This document shows, piece after piece, positions 8,842-17,908 of a stretch of 64,000 nucleotides of DNA. The DNA comes from JALZAI01 sp038207565 (GTDB lineage: Bacteria; Actinomycetota; Actinomycetes; Mycobacteriales; Jatrophihabitantaceae): contig JBBQZQ010000018.1 of NCBI GenBank assembly GCA_038207565.1, positions 15,296 to 79,295 of the forward strand, given 5' to 3'. Under the pieces are notes generated by a model that saw only the letters and a list, made by a program, of their open reading frames with translations, did not search any database and was not told the DNA's origin. Within the stretch, counting starts at the first letter, position 1; each line of letters starts with the position of its first letter. The position numbers and the translations under genes are program-made.

Positions 8842-8870
8842 ACGCTAAGACCAAACATGCGCCGGAACAA
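8842..8870 (-). promoter_or_regulatory. Possible hupB promoter
   Basis: On the minus strand TTGTTC (8865-8870) and TAGCGT (8842-8847) are 17 bp apart, giving a leader of about 45 nt that contains the AGGAGG site. This is pattern-based only. Confidence 0.35.
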
Positions 8871-8981
8871 CGTAATCCGCTTGTGTCGCAGGACTTTTCT
8901 CGAAACCGGCCGAGCACTGATGTCTGTGTCTGACGAACCCAGCGCCGACGATCCCCTTAGTTAGCAGGGTGTTCGCCCGCG

Positions 8982-9575
8982 TCAGGGTGTCATTGACGGC
9001 ATCCAGGGCACGCGGTCTCTTTCGTAGCGCACGACGTCATCGGTGTGGCGCAGGGTAATCGCGATGTCGTCGAGTCCTTCCATCAGCCGCCACCGCGTGT
9101 AGTCGTCCAGCGCGAAATCGTGCACCTCGCCGGCCCAGCGCACGTGACGCTCCACGACATCGACCGTGACCTCGGTCGACGGGTCGGCCTCGATGTCGTC
9201 CCACAGCCGCTGGACGATCTTGTCGGCTAGGACGACCGTGAGCAACCCCGCCTTGAGCGAGTTGCCGCGGAAGATGTCGCCGAAGCGCGGCGCGATCACC
9301 GCCTTGAACCCGTAGTCGGTGAGTGCCCACACCGCGTGCTCGCGCGAGGATCCCGTCCCGAAGTCGGGACCGGCGACCAGGATCGTCGCGCCGTCGTACT
9401 GCTTCTGGTTGAGCACGAAGTCCGGCTCGTTGGTGCGCCATGCGTTGAACAACCCGTCCTCGAAACCGGTCCGGGTGATCCGTTTGAGATACACCGCCGG
9501 GATGATCTGGTCGGTGTCGACGTTGCTGCGCCGCAGGGGCACCGCAGTGCCTGTGTGCACAGTGAACTTGTCCAT
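8982..9575 (-). CDS. leuD: 3-isopropylmalate dehydratase small subunit
   Basis: Small subunit of isopropylmalate isomerase, leucine biosynthesis step 2. The 197 residues begin MDKFTVHTGTAVPLRRSNVDTDQIIPAVYL and carry GPDFGTGSSREHAVWAL, the swivelling aconitase-type domain signature, and GDIFRGNSLKAGLL. It lies 12 bp after leuC on the same strand; the pair forms one operon. Confidence 0.97.
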   Translation of the reverse strand: MDKFTVHTGTAVPLRRSNVDTDQIIPAVYLKRITRTGFEDGLFNAWRTNEPDFVLNQKQYDGATILVAGPDFGTGSSREHAVWALTDYGFKAVIAPRFGDIFRGNSLKAGLLTVVLADKIVQRLWDDIEADPSTEVTVDVVERHVRWAGEVHDFALDDYTRWRLMEGLDDIAITLRHTDDVVRYERDRVPWMPSMTP

Positions 9576-9587
9576 GATCTGCGCTCC

Positions 9588-10985
9588 TTACAGCTCGGCC
9601 GGGCTGGCGAGATGCCCTGTCACCGCGGTAGCGGCGGCAACCAGGGGTGAGACCAGATGCGTGCGACCGCCCTTGCCTTGCCGTCCCTCGAAGTTGCGGT
9701 TCGATGTCGACGCGCTGCGCTCCCCCGGCGCGAGCTGGTCGGGGTTCATTCCCAGACACATCGAGCAACCGGCCTGGCGCCATTCCGCGCCCGCGGCGAT
9801 GAAGATCGCGTCCAGACCTTCCTGTTCAGCCTGCTCGCGCACCCGCATCGAGCCAGGCACGACCAGCATGCGTACTCCTTCGGCGACCTTGCGACCCTCG
9901 ATGACGCCCGCGACGGCTCGCAGATCCTCGATGCGCCCATTGGTGCACGAACCGACGAACACCGTGTCGACCGCGATCTCCCGCAATGGCGTGCCTGCGG
10001 TCAGGCCCATGTAGGCGAGCGCCTTCTCGGCCGACACCCGGTCGCTGTCGTCGTCGAAGCTCGCGGGATCCGGCACCGATTCGCTCAGCGGCGCACCCTG
10101 CCCCGGGTTGGTTCCCCACGTGACGAAGGGGGCGAGCGACGCGGAGTCGAGGACGATCTCCTCGTCGAACTCGGCGTCGTCGTCGGTCCGCAGGCTCGTC
10201 CAGTATCCGACAGCGGCGTCCCACAGATCGCCGGCGGGGGCGTGCGGGCGTCCCTTCAAGTAGTCGAAGGTGGTCTGGTCGGGAGCGATCATGCCGGCGC
10301 GCGCACCCCACTCGATGCTCATGTTGCAGACCGTCATCCGGCCCTCCATCGACATCTGCTCGAAGGTCGACCCCCGGTACTCGACCATGAAGCCCTGCCC
10401 GCCGCCCGTCCCCGTCTTCGCGATGACGGCCAGGATGACGTCCTTGGGCGTGACCCCGTCCGGCAGCTCGCCGTTCACGGTGACGGCCAGCGTCTTCGGG
10501 CGGTCCATGGGCAAGGTCTGCGTGGCGAGTACATGCTCGACCTGACTGGTGCCGATGCCGAAGGCGAGCGCGCCGAATGCGCCATGGGTGGAGGTGTGCG
10601 AGTCGCCGCAAACGATCGTCATACCCGGCTGCGTGATCCCGAGCTGCGGTCCGATGACGTGCACGATGCCCTGTTCGGCATCGCCCATCGGATAAAGCCG
10701 AATCCCGAACTCGGCGCAGTTCTTGCGCAGCGTCTCGACCTGCGTGCGGCTGACCGGGTCGGCGATCGGGGCGAAGATGTCGGTCGTCGGGACGTTGTGG
10801 TCCTCGGTGGCGAGGGTGAGGTGCGGACTGTGGACGCTGCGGTTGGCCAGCCGCAGGCCGTCGAACGCCTGCGGGCTGGTGACCTCGTGGATCAGGTGCA
10901 TGTCGACGTAGAGCAGATCAGGTTCGCCGTGCTTGCTGCGTACCACGTGGGTGTCCCAGAGCTTTTCCGCCAGCGTCTTGCCCAT
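9588..10985 (-). CDS. leuC: 3-isopropylmalate dehydratase large subunit
   Basis: Aconitase-family catalytic subunit holding the [4Fe-4S] cluster. The 465 residues show VRSKHGEPDLLYVDMHLIHEV, CGDSHTSTHGAFGALAFGIG, the cluster cysteines in VFVGSCTNGRIEDLR and AGCSMCLGMNPDQ, and ERSASTSNRNFEGRQG. AAGGAGAG about 10 nt before the ATG supports the start at 10985. It is divergent from an IclR-type regulator across 59 bp, the arrangement seen for NdgR-controlled leuCD in streptomycetes and mycobacteria. Confidence 0.97.
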   Translation of the reverse strand: MGKTLAEKLWDTHVVRSKHGEPDLLYVDMHLIHEVTSPQAFDGLRLANRSVHSPHLTLATEDHNVPTTDIFAPIADPVSRTQVETLRKNCAEFGIRLYPMGDAEQGIVHVIGPQLGITQPGMTIVCGDSHTSTHGAFGALAFGIGTSQVEHVLATQTLPMDRPKTLAVTVNGELPDGVTPKDVILAVIAKTGTGGGQGFMVEYRGSTFEQMSMEGRMTVCNMSIEWGARAGMIAPDQTTFDYLKGRPHAPAGDLWDAAVGYWTSLRTDDDAEFDEEIVLDSASLAPFVTWGTNPGQGAPLSESVPDPASFDDDSDRVSAEKALAYMGLTAGTPLREIAVDTVFVGSCTNGRIEDLRAVAGVIEGRKVAEGVRMLVVPGSMRVREQAEQEGLDAIFIAAGAEWRQAGCSMCLGMNPDQLAPGERSASTSNRNFEGRQGKGGRTHLVSPLVAAATAVTGHLASPAEL

Positions 10986-11008
10986 CCCGCATCTCTCCTT
11001 GCTCAGAA

Positions 11009-11038
11009 TTGCTATCTCAACCAGTGAGACTCTAGTAT
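11009..11038 (+). promoter_or_regulatory. leuC/ndgR divergent control region: promoter and dyad
   Basis: TTGCTA (11009-11014) and TAGTAT (11033-11038) are 18 bp apart and end 6 nt before the ATG of the regulator, suggesting a leaderless transcript. The 5-bp dyad TCTCA-N5-TGAGA (11015-11029) lies between the two boxes, so a bound protein would block this promoter. NdgR-family regulators are known to control leuCD from such a site; binding here is inferred. Confidence 0.5.
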
Positions 11039-11044
11039 CGCTTT

Positions 11045-11797
11045 ATGGGAAAGGCTAGCAGCGCTCGTCAAGCCAGCGGGATCGGCGTGGTGGACAAGAC
11101 CGTCGCGATCATGGCTGCCGTCGCCGGCGGCCCGCGCACGCTGGCCGAGCTGGTCGAGGTCACTGCGCTGCCCCGCGCCACCGCGCACCGGCTCGCCGTC
11201 GCGCTCGAGGTGCACCGGCTCGTCAGCCGTGACGGCGAGGGACGGTTCGTGCTCGGCCCGCGAATCGGCGAGTTCGCCGCCGCGCTACCGGACGCACTCG
11301 TCGCTGCTGCTGTGCCGGTGCTGGCGTGGGTGCGCGACGAGTGCGGCGAGAGCGCGCAGCTCTACCAGCGCGACGGCACCGATCGGGTGTGCATCGCCGC
11401 CGCCGAACGGACGTCCGGGCTGCGGACCACGGTCCCGGTGGGCGCCCGCTTACCGCTTACCGCCGGCTCGGGCGCGCAGGTCCTGTGTGCGTGGGCGGAG
11501 CCGTCCTCGCTCGGCGAACTGCTCGCCGGGTCGGAATTCACACCGCGCCTGCTCGCGGACGTGCGCCGGCGTGGCTGGGCACACTCGGTGGCGCAGCGCG
11601 AGGCGGGCGTCGCTTCGGTGTCCGCACCGGTGCTGGACCCGGCGGGCGGCCTGCTCGCCGCTATCTCGATCTCCGGGCCGATCGAGCGGCTGGGGCGTAC
11701 GCCCGGTCAGCGCTACGCACCGGTGCTCGTCGAGGGAGCCCGCCGGATCGCCGGAACCCTGCCGAACGGGGCCGGTGGAAGTGTCAGGCAACCCTGA
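11045..11797 (+). CDS. ndgR: IclR-family transcriptional regulator, NdgR-like
   Basis: A 250-residue IclR protein. The N-terminal winged helix-turn-helix (TLAELVEVTALPRATAHRLAVALE, about 33-58) is followed by the IclR effector domain (PVLAWVRDECGESAQLYQRDG, GLRTTVPVGARLPLTAGSGAQVL, VASVSAPVLDPAGGLLAAISISGP). Its position divergent from leuCD matches NdgR/AreB regulators, which repress or activate leucine and other amino-acid genes. The ATG at 11045 has no ribosome site and probably starts the mRNA itself. Its end overlaps the convergent DUF2071 gene by 14 bp. The exact effector is unknown. Confidence 0.88.
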   Translation: MGKASSARQASGIGVVDKTVAIMAAVAGGPRTLAELVEVTALPRATAHRLAVALEVHRLVSRDGEGRFVLGPRIGEFAAALPDALVAAAVPVLAWVRDECGESAQLYQRDGTDRVCIAAAERTSGLRTTVPVGARLPLTAGSGAQVLCAWAEPSSLGELLAGSEFTPRLLADVRRRGWAHSVAQREAGVASVSAPVLDPAGGLLAAISISGPIERLGRTPGQRYAPVLVEGARRIAGTLPNGAGGSVRQP

Positions 11798-12518
11798 CGG
11801 GCCGGCCGAATCGCGTGCGCACCCCCGGTGACCAGAGCGGGCGTAGCTGCTGCCCGGCGACCTGCACACCGCTCGCGTCGAGCAGGTCGTCACGCAGTTC
11901 GAGCACCTCGGCCGTGTGCAGCGGCCAGCTGTCGTGCTCGTTCGGCACCCAGACGGTGCGGCGGGCGGCTCGGGTGTGGGCGCCCCAGCGGGCGGTCAGC
12001 CAGATCTCCAGGGGCGTCGGTCGCACCAGCTCGCCGACACGCAGCGCGAGGTGGCTCTGCAACCCGCGTCTCGGCCACCGGCGCACGCAGTCGTAGGCCA
12101 CGACGTCGCCATCGCGACGCAGTGTCATCCGCGACCACGTGTACGGAATCCCGAAGGCTGCCCGGGCGAACGGGACGATCGCGAGACGCGCCGTGTCCAG
12201 CGAGCGGAACAGCACGCCGTGCCGTCTCGCGTCATCGACCGAGTAGAGCCGGATGTTGGTCTCCAGGAAATTGCCGAAGTACGGCACGCTGCGCCTGGAT
12301 GTGAACCCGGCCCCTCGCATCTCGAACGGCACCAGCCCGACGTAGGTGAACCCGTCGTCGAACACGTCCGGACGCGTGCCGGGCGGGAACATCCCGGCCA
12401 CCTGTTCCGGACGCACCGGCCAGTGCACGAACGCCAGGTTGCACCAGCGCTGGTCGAAGATGACCGGCCCACGCAGAGCAGGCGCCGAGATCGGGTAACC
12501 GTCCAGAGCAGACCTCAC
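11784..12518 (-). CDS. DUF2071 (YqjF-like) family protein
   Basis: A 244-residue member of DUF2071, function unknown. Family features are FDQRWCNLAFVHWPVRPEQVA near the N-terminus, then FTYVGLVPFEMRG, PYFGNFLETNIRLYS and a C-terminal AARWGAHTR-type region (here LTARWGAHTRAARRTVW). The GTG start forms a GTGA overlap with the stop of the aldehyde dehydrogenase gene, so the two are cotranscribed and probably translationally coupled. It contains no predicted membrane segment or signal peptide. Confidence 0.82.
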   Translation of the reverse strand: MRSALDGYPISAPALRGPVIFDQRWCNLAFVHWPVRPEQVAGMFPPGTRPDVFDDGFTYVGLVPFEMRGAGFTSRRSVPYFGNFLETNIRLYSVDDARRHGVLFRSLDTARLAIVPFARAAFGIPYTWSRMTLRRDGDVVAYDCVRRWPRRGLQSHLALRVGELVRPTPLEIWLTARWGAHTRAARRTVWVPNEHDSWPLHTAEVLELRDDLLDASGVQVAGQQLRPLWSPGVRTRFGRPVRVA

Positions 12519-13957
12519 CAGCTGGTGGCGACGTAGGTCGTCTCCAGGTATTCGTCGATCCCCTCGAAGCCGCCCTCTCGTCCGAGCCCGGACTGCTTCA
12601 CACCGCCGAAGGGGGCAGCCGGGTCCGACACGATCCCCCGGTTCAACCCGACCATGCCGACCTCGAGACGCTCGCAGACCCGCAGGCCGCGGGCGAGCGA
12701 ACCGCTGTACACGTAACCGGTCAGCCCCATCTCGGTGTCGTTCGCAACCGCCAGTGCGTCGTCCTCGTCGCGGACCGAGACGATGGCGGCCACCGGGCCG
12801 AACACCTCCTCGGTGGCGGCGGCGGAGTCGCGCGGAACGCCGGTGAGCACCGTCGCGGGGTAGAAGAACCCGGCGCCGGACGGGCGCTCACCGCCGAGCA
12901 CGGCGGACGCCCCCGCTTCGACGGTCCGGGCGACCTTGTCGGCGATCCCGTCGACCGCTCGCTTGTTGATCATCGGACCGAGCTGGGTGTCCTCGGACGT
13001 GCCGGGACCCATGCGCAGCGCGCCCATCTTCTCTGCGAGCCTCGCCGCGAACGACTCGGCCACCGACTCCTGCACCAGGAAACGGTTCGCGGCGGTGCAC
13101 GCCTGCCCGCCATTGCGCATCTTGGCCAGCATCGCGCCCTCGACCGCGGCATCGAGATCCGCGTCGTCCAGGACGATGAACGGGTCGTTGCCGCCGAGCT
13201 CCATCGAGCAGTTGACGATGCGGTCCGCAGCCTGCTTGAGCAGCTGCCGACCCACCCCGGTCGAGCCGGTGAACGACAACTTGCGCACCCGCGGGTCTTG
13301 CAACGCCGTGGTCACCAGCTCACCGGGCTTGTCGGTGGTCACAACGTTGAGCACCCCGGCAGGTGCGCCCGCTTCCGTGAGCAGCTGCGCGAGAGCGAGG
13401 ACGGTCAGCGGGGTGTCCTCGGCCGGCTTCAGCACGACCGCACAGCCCGCCGCGAGTGCCGGCCCGATCTTGCGGGTGGCCATGGCTGCCGGGAAGTTCC
13501 ACGGGGTGAGCAACAACGCGACACCGACCGGCCTGCGGAACGTCAGGATCCGGTTCGCGCCGGACGGGGCGGTACGCAGCTCGCCGCCGATGCGTACCGC
13601 CTCCTCTGCGAACCAGCGGAAGAACTCAGCTGCGTAGGTGACCTCGCCGCGGGCGTCGGTCAGCGATTTGCCCATCTCCAGCGACATCAGGAACGCGAGC
13701 TCCTCGCGCCGCTCGATCATCAGCTCGAACGCGCGACGCAGCACCTCGCCGCGCTCGCGCGGCGGGGTGGCCGCCCATCCCGGCTGCGCCGCAGCCGCTG
13801 CCGACACCGCACGCGTGACGTCGTCCGCACCCGCTCGTGGCACGGACGCGATCTCCTCGCCCGTGGAGGGATCGAGGACGGCGAAGCTGCCGCCAGACCC
13901 CCCGCACCACTTGCCGTCGACAAACATTTCGGTGGGCGTGCCGGTGGGAAGACTCAT
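12515..13957 (-). CDS. NAD(P)-dependent aldehyde dehydrogenase, succinate-semialdehyde dehydrogenase type
   Basis: Oxidises an aldehyde to its acid. The 480-residue ALDH has TPWNFPAAMATRKIGPALAAG, the NAD-binding SFTGSTGVGRQLL, the catalytic glutamate in SMELGGNDPFIVLDDAD, the nucleophilic cysteine in RNGGQACTAANRF, and EEVFGPVAAIV. The overall pattern (EMFVDGKWC..., GGVKQSGLGREGG) is that of GabD/succinate-semialdehyde dehydrogenases. ATG 13957 (MSLPTG) with GGGGGG just upstream is preferred over an upstream in-frame start at 13981. It is coupled to the DUF2071 gene. It does not look like BoxD, so I do not link it to the benzoyl-CoA operon. Confidence 0.88.
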   Translation of the reverse strand: MSLPTGTPTEMFVDGKWCGGSGGSFAVLDPSTGEEIASVPRAGADDVTRAVSAAAAAQPGWAATPPRERGEVLRRAFELMIERREELAFLMSLEMGKSLTDARGEVTYAAEFFRWFAEEAVRIGGELRTAPSGANRILTFRRPVGVALLLTPWNFPAAMATRKIGPALAAGCAVVLKPAEDTPLTVLALAQLLTEAGAPAGVLNVVTTDKPGELVTTALQDPRVRKLSFTGSTGVGRQLLKQAADRIVNCSMELGGNDPFIVLDDADLDAAVEGAMLAKMRNGGQACTAANRFLVQESVAESFAARLAEKMGALRMGPGTSEDTQLGPMINKRAVDGIADKVARTVEAGASAVLGGERPSGAGFFYPATVLTGVPRDSAAATEEVFGPVAAIVSVRDEDDALAVANDTEMGLTGYVYSGSLARGLRVCERLEVGMVGLNRGIVSDPAAPFGGVKQSGLGREGGFEGIDEYLETTYVATSW

Positions 13958-14043
13958 GCCCCCCAGCTTGCCACTCGGCAAGCGGGGTCGGTCCAGCCGC
14001 TTGCAATGGTTCGCGACATCACTGCGGGCTATCGTCGATACGC

Positions 14044-15300
14044 ATGCGGGCCGATGAGTTCCGCGACAGCGCAGAGGTAGGCGGGACGGCGCTCGCGGAG
14101 ATCGCCGATCTCGTCAATGAGGTTCATGGCGCTGTCTCAACGCGCTTGTTCGACCTGGTCGGACCGGTCGGTGCGCCGGCGCGGGCTCTGCACGACGCCG
14201 TGTCAGCCGTCGCCTTCGGCAGCACCCGCCTCGGGCTACGCACCATCCCGGCGGTCGGGGGGATCGTCGCCGCGGCATTGCGCCGCCCGAGCGCTGACTC
14301 GGTCGCCGACACCGTGCGCGGCCACTTCGCGCTCGGCGCGCTCAACGGTTGGATGGGTGACCGGCTCGCTGCCGAAGGACGGTCGCTCGCGGCGGACATG
14401 ACGCTGCGGACCCGCACCGGCCGGTTGCGCTGCACAGCCGAGAACGTCGTCCACGACCTAGGTGGCGAGGTGAGCGGCCGCATTGTCGTCTTCGCGCACG
14501 GCTTGTGCGGGAACGATCGGGCGTGGGGCATGGGCGCCGAGAAGAACTTCGGCGACCACCGGGTCACCTACGGCTCGCTGTTGCGCGAGGAGGACGGTTG
14601 GACACCGCTCTACCTGAACTACAACAGCGGGCTGCACATCTCCGACAACGGGCACCGGCTCGCCGAATCGCTCGAGTCGGTCGTCGCCTACTGGCCCGTC
14701 CCCGTCACCGAGATCGCGCTCGTCGGGCATTCGATGGGCGGGCTCGTCGTGCGCTCTGCAGCGCACCAGGCCGCCGCGGACGAGCTGAGCTGGGTCCGGG
14801 CGCTGCGCCACATCGTGGGCCTCGGCACACCCCACCTCGGTGCGCCGCTGGAACGATTCACCAACGCCAGGATGCACGCGCTGGCCCGACTGCCCGAGAC
14901 CCGGCCGTTCGCGACATACCTCAACCGACGCAGTGCGGGCATCAAAGACCTGCGCTACGGCTCAGTCGTCGAGCAGGACTGGTCGGGTTTCGACCCGGAC
15001 GAACGGCTGACCGACCGCTGCACGCCACCGAGCCTGCTCCCCGACGTGGCGTACTCGATGGCCGCGGCCACGCTGTCGCGCGAACCGAACGGTTTGTTGG
15101 CCCACGATCTGTTCGTGCACCACCTCAGCGCACACGGGGCGGGGTCGAACCGGCGCATGGGCTTCGCGCAGGACCGGTTGTTCCACCTGGGCGGCAGGCA
15201 TCATTTCCATCTGCTCAGCGACCCACTCGTCTATCGGCAGCTGCGGAGCTGGCTCGCGGGCGCTGACGGCGCCACACCACCTAACCGCGACGCGGTCTGA
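14044..15300 (+). CDS. Alpha/beta-hydrolase, lipase/esterase-like
   Basis: A 418-residue cytoplasmic-looking hydrolase. About 150 helical N-terminal residues precede an alpha/beta-hydrolase core: GRIVVFAHGLCGNDRAWG (oxyanion region), the nucleophile elbow LVGHSMGGLVVRSA, GLGTPHLGAPLERF, and a C-terminal catalytic-histidine candidate in GRHHFHLLSDPLVYRQL. Such proteins are annotated as permease- or lipase-class esterases in actinobacteria; the substrate is unknown. The ATG 14044 start lies 8 nt after TATCGT and lacks a ribosome site. It is divergent from the aldehyde dehydrogenase across 86 bp. Confidence 0.8.
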   Translation: MRADEFRDSAEVGGTALAEIADLVNEVHGAVSTRLFDLVGPVGAPARALHDAVSAVAFGSTRLGLRTIPAVGGIVAAALRRPSADSVADTVRGHFALGALNGWMGDRLAAEGRSLAADMTLRTRTGRLRCTAENVVHDLGGEVSGRIVVFAHGLCGNDRAWGMGAEKNFGDHRVTYGSLLREEDGWTPLYLNYNSGLHISDNGHRLAESLESVVAYWPVPVTEIALVGHSMGGLVVRSAAHQAAADELSWVRALRHIVGLGTPHLGAPLERFTNARMHALARLPETRPFATYLNRRSAGIKDLRYGSVVEQDWSGFDPDERLTDRCTPPSLLPDVAYSMAAATLSREPNGLLAHDLFVHHLSAHGAGSNRRMGFAQDRLFHLGGRHHFHLLSDPLVYRQLRSWLAGADGATPPNRDAV

Positions 15301-15346
15301 CTGCCGTCGCGTACTCGCCGAACGCCTCAGCGCCCATACTGGCGAC

Positions 15347-17299
15347 GTGGCCGAACAGATCTGGACGCCCGACCCGAGCGTGGTCGCGTCTGCTCGTATC
15401 ACCGCGTTCACCCGCCTCGCCGAAGAGCGGGCCGGCACGGCATTCGCCGACTACGACGCGCTGTTGCGCTGGTCGGTCGATGAGCTGGAGGGGTTCTGGC
15501 GCTGCGTGTGGGACTTCTTCGACATCCGGGCAGCCACCGGCAGCGACACCGTCCTGGACTCATCCGAGATGCCCGGCGCGCGCTGGTTCCCGGGTGCGAC
15601 GCTGAACTACGTGGACCAGGTGTTCCGCGACCGCCCCGCTGACGGCGTAGCCGTCATCGAGGCGGACGAGGCGGGACGCCATGTCGAGCTGAGCTGGGCG
15701 GACCTGCGGCGCCAGGTCGGCGCCTTGGCTGACACACTGCGCGAGCACGGCGTGACTGCCGGTGAACGCGTCGTTGCCTACCTGCCGAACGGGATCGAGG
15801 CGATCGTCGCGTTCCTCGCCACCGCCTCGCTCGGTGCGATCTGGTCCGCGTGCGGAATGGACTACGCACCGACTGCGGCGCTAGGCCGCTTCGGGCAGCT
15901 CGAGCCGGTGGTGTTCGTGACCGCCGACGGTTACCGCAACGGCGGCAGGACCTTCGACCGCGGCTCGGCCGTCGCCGACATCCGCGCCGGGCTGCCGTCG
16001 TTGCGCGCCACGGTTGCCGCCGAGCGAATCGGCCGGGCCACTCCTCCCGACGCACTGCCGTGGCGGGATGCAATCGCCGGGTCTGCCCCGCTCGAGCCGA
16101 CTCCGGTGCCATTCGACCACCCGCTGTGGGTGCTGTTCTCCTCCGGCACGACCGGCCTGCCCAAAGGCATCGTCCACGGTCATGGCGGCGTGCTGCTCGA
16201 ACACCTCAAGGCCATTGCGTTGCAGATAGACACCGGCTCCGGCGACGTGTTCTGGTGGTACACCACGCCCAGCTGGATGATGTGGAACTTCCAGGTCGCC
16301 GGACTGCTCACGGGTGCGACGATCGTGGCCTACGACGGTTCCCCCGCTCATCCCAGCACGGACGCGGTGTGGGCGCTGACCGAACGGCTCGGCGTGACCG
16401 TGCTCGGCACCAGCCCGGCCTACCTTGCGGCCTGCGCGAAGGCGGGACTGAACCCGGGCGGCGAGCACGACCTGAGCCGGCTGCGCACCCTCGGCGTCAC
16501 CGGTTCCACCCTGCCGACACCGTTGTCCCACTGGGCTGTCGAGCACGTGGGCGAGCATGTCCAGGTGGGGTCGATGTCGGGCGGAACCGATGTGGTGACT
16601 GCCTTCTGCGGGTCGGCTCCGAACGTCCCGGTGTGGGCGGGTGAGCTCTCCGCGGCCGACCTCGGTGTCGCCCTGGACGCATTCGACGAGGACGGCAACA
16701 GCGTGCGCGGCGAAGTCGGTGAGCTCGTGGTCACGAAGCCGATGCCGTCGATGCCGGTGATGTTCTGGGACGACCCCGACGGATCGCGCTACCGCGACGC
16801 CTACTTCGACCGGTTCCCCGGAGTGTGGCGCCACGGCGACTGGATCACCATCACCGAGCGCGGCAGTGTCGAGATGCACGGCCGCTCGGACGCGACGCTG
16901 AACCGGAACGGGATCCGGATGGGATCAGCAGACATCTACGAAGCCGTGGAGCAGTTGCCGGAGGTCACCGAGTCGCTGGTCATCGGGATCGATGAGGAGG
17001 GCGGCGGTTACTGGATGCCCCTGTTCGTCACGCTCGGCGACGGCGGCGAACTCGACGACGACCTGGTCGCCCGGATCAAGGCCGCGGTCCGCTCCCACGC
17101 GTCGCCGCGGCACGTCCCGGACGAGGTCATCGCGGCTCCCGGCATCCCGCACACCCGCACCGGAAAGAAGCTCGAGGTGCCGGTCAAGCGCATGGTGCAG
17201 GGCACCGCCACCGCCAAGACTTTCGACGCCGGCAGCGTCGACGCCCCGGAGCTGCTGGACTGGTACCGCGAAGTCGGCCGACGTCACCGGGAGATCTGA
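15347..17299 (+). CDS. Acetoacetate--CoA ligase (acetoacetyl-CoA synthetase)
   Basis: Acyl-adenylate enzyme activating acetoacetate (or a similar short keto-acid) with ATP and CoA. The 650 residues show the AacS/ACS layout: SEMPGARWFPGATLNYVDQV in the N-terminal ACS domain, the P-loop LFSSGTTGLPKGIVHGHGG (about 264-282), WWYTTPSWMMWN, MSGGTDVVTAF, and WRHGDWITITERG with GRSDATLNRNGIRMG. The C-terminal lysine region is HTRTGKKLEVPVKR. The GTG start is 6 nt behind CATACT, so the message may be leaderless. The stop codon lies in a 15-bp tandem repeat. It would allow use of ketone bodies or recycling of acetoacetate. Confidence 0.9.
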   Translation: MAEQIWTPDPSVVASARITAFTRLAEERAGTAFADYDALLRWSVDELEGFWRCVWDFFDIRAATGSDTVLDSSEMPGARWFPGATLNYVDQVFRDRPADGVAVIEADEAGRHVELSWADLRRQVGALADTLREHGVTAGERVVAYLPNGIEAIVAFLATASLGAIWSACGMDYAPTAALGRFGQLEPVVFVTADGYRNGGRTFDRGSAVADIRAGLPSLRATVAAERIGRATPPDALPWRDAIAGSAPLEPTPVPFDHPLWVLFSSGTTGLPKGIVHGHGGVLLEHLKAIALQIDTGSGDVFWWYTTPSWMMWNFQVAGLLTGATIVAYDGSPAHPSTDAVWALTERLGVTVLGTSPAYLAACAKAGLNPGGEHDLSRLRTLGVTGSTLPTPLSHWAVEHVGEHVQVGSMSGGTDVVTAFCGSAPNVPVWAGELSAADLGVALDAFDEDGNSVRGEVGELVVTKPMPSMPVMFWDDPDGSRYRDAYFDRFPGVWRHGDWITITERGSVEMHGRSDATLNRNGIRMGSADIYEAVEQLPEVTESLVIGIDEEGGGYWMPLFVTLGDGGELDDDLVARIKAAVRSHASPRHVPDEVIAAPGIPHTRTGKKLEVPVKRMVQGTATAKTFDAGSVDAPELLDWYREVGRRHREI

Positions 17300-17348
17300 C
17301 AGCGGGAGGTCTGACAGCGGGAGGTCTGACAGCGGGAGGTCTGACCGC
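17289..17348. repeat. Four tandem 15-bp units spanning the acetoacetyl-CoA synthetase stop
   Basis: Units GGGAGRTCTGACAGC at 17289-17303, 17304-17318, 17319-17333 and 17334-17348 are nearly identical (one A/G change in the first, one A/C change in the last). The TGA stop is in the first unit. In-frame TGAs recur in every unit, so slippage would not extend the protein. Confidence 0.92.
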
Positions 17349-17365
17349 GCTCTAGTGTCGAGCGG

Positions 17366-17869
17366 GTGGACAGTGCACAGGTCTTGCTGGACGGGTTCGC
17401 ACGGATCCGCGCTCTGGTGCCGCAGGTCGTCGACGGGCTGAGCGAGGACCGGCTCTCCCGCCGGCCGAGCGCGGGCGCGAACTCGATGGCCTGGCTGGTC
17501 TGGCACGCGACGCGCGTGCTCGACGACCACGTCGCCGACGTCGCCCAACACGGGCAGGTGTGGGTGGAGAACGGCTGGGCGCAGCGCTTCGGACTCGAGC
17601 TGCCGGAAACCGACACGGGCTACGGGCACCGGGCCGAGGACGTGGCGAAGGTGCGCGCGCCGGCCGAGCTCCTCGTCGGGTATTACCGGGCCACGGCTGA
17701 CATGGCCGATCACTTCGTGGCCGGCCTGACCGCCGCGGACCTCGATCGAGTGGTCGACTCGAACTGGAACCCGCCGGTCACCCTCGGGGTCCGGCTCGTG
17801 AGCGTGCTCTCCGACGGCCTGCAGCATCTCGGTCAGGCGGCATACCTGCGTGGTCTGCAGGCCGACTGA
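17366..17869 (+). CDS. DinB/DUF664-fold metalloenzyme-like protein
   Basis: A 167-residue four-helix DinB-superfamily protein. Features are RRPSAGANSMAWLVWHATRVLDDHVA (metal-ligand histidines about 48 and 54) and a C-terminal LQHLGQAAYLRGL carrying the third histidine. Actinobacterial DinB proteins include mycothiol- and bacillithiol-dependent enzymes, but most have no known substrate. The GTG start at 17366 is 7 nt after TAGTGT with no ribosome site, suggesting a leaderless message. It stands between the ligase and the exported-protein/ABC cluster without overlap. Confidence 0.75.
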   Translation: MDSAQVLLDGFARIRALVPQVVDGLSEDRLSRRPSAGANSMAWLVWHATRVLDDHVADVAQHGQVWVENGWAQRFGLELPETDTGYGHRAEDVAKVRAPAELLVGYYRATADMADHFVAGLTAADLDRVVDSNWNPPVTLGVRLVSVLSDGLQHLGQAAYLRGLQAD

Positions 17870-17908
17870 CAGTGACCACGGTTCGCGCGGCGCCACGTAC
17901 GGTGAGGT

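Noticed and set aside
12515..13957. The aldehyde dehydrogenase as the missing BoxD
   Set aside because: Its motifs are those of succinate-semialdehyde dehydrogenases and it lies 10 kb away with its own DUF2071 partner.
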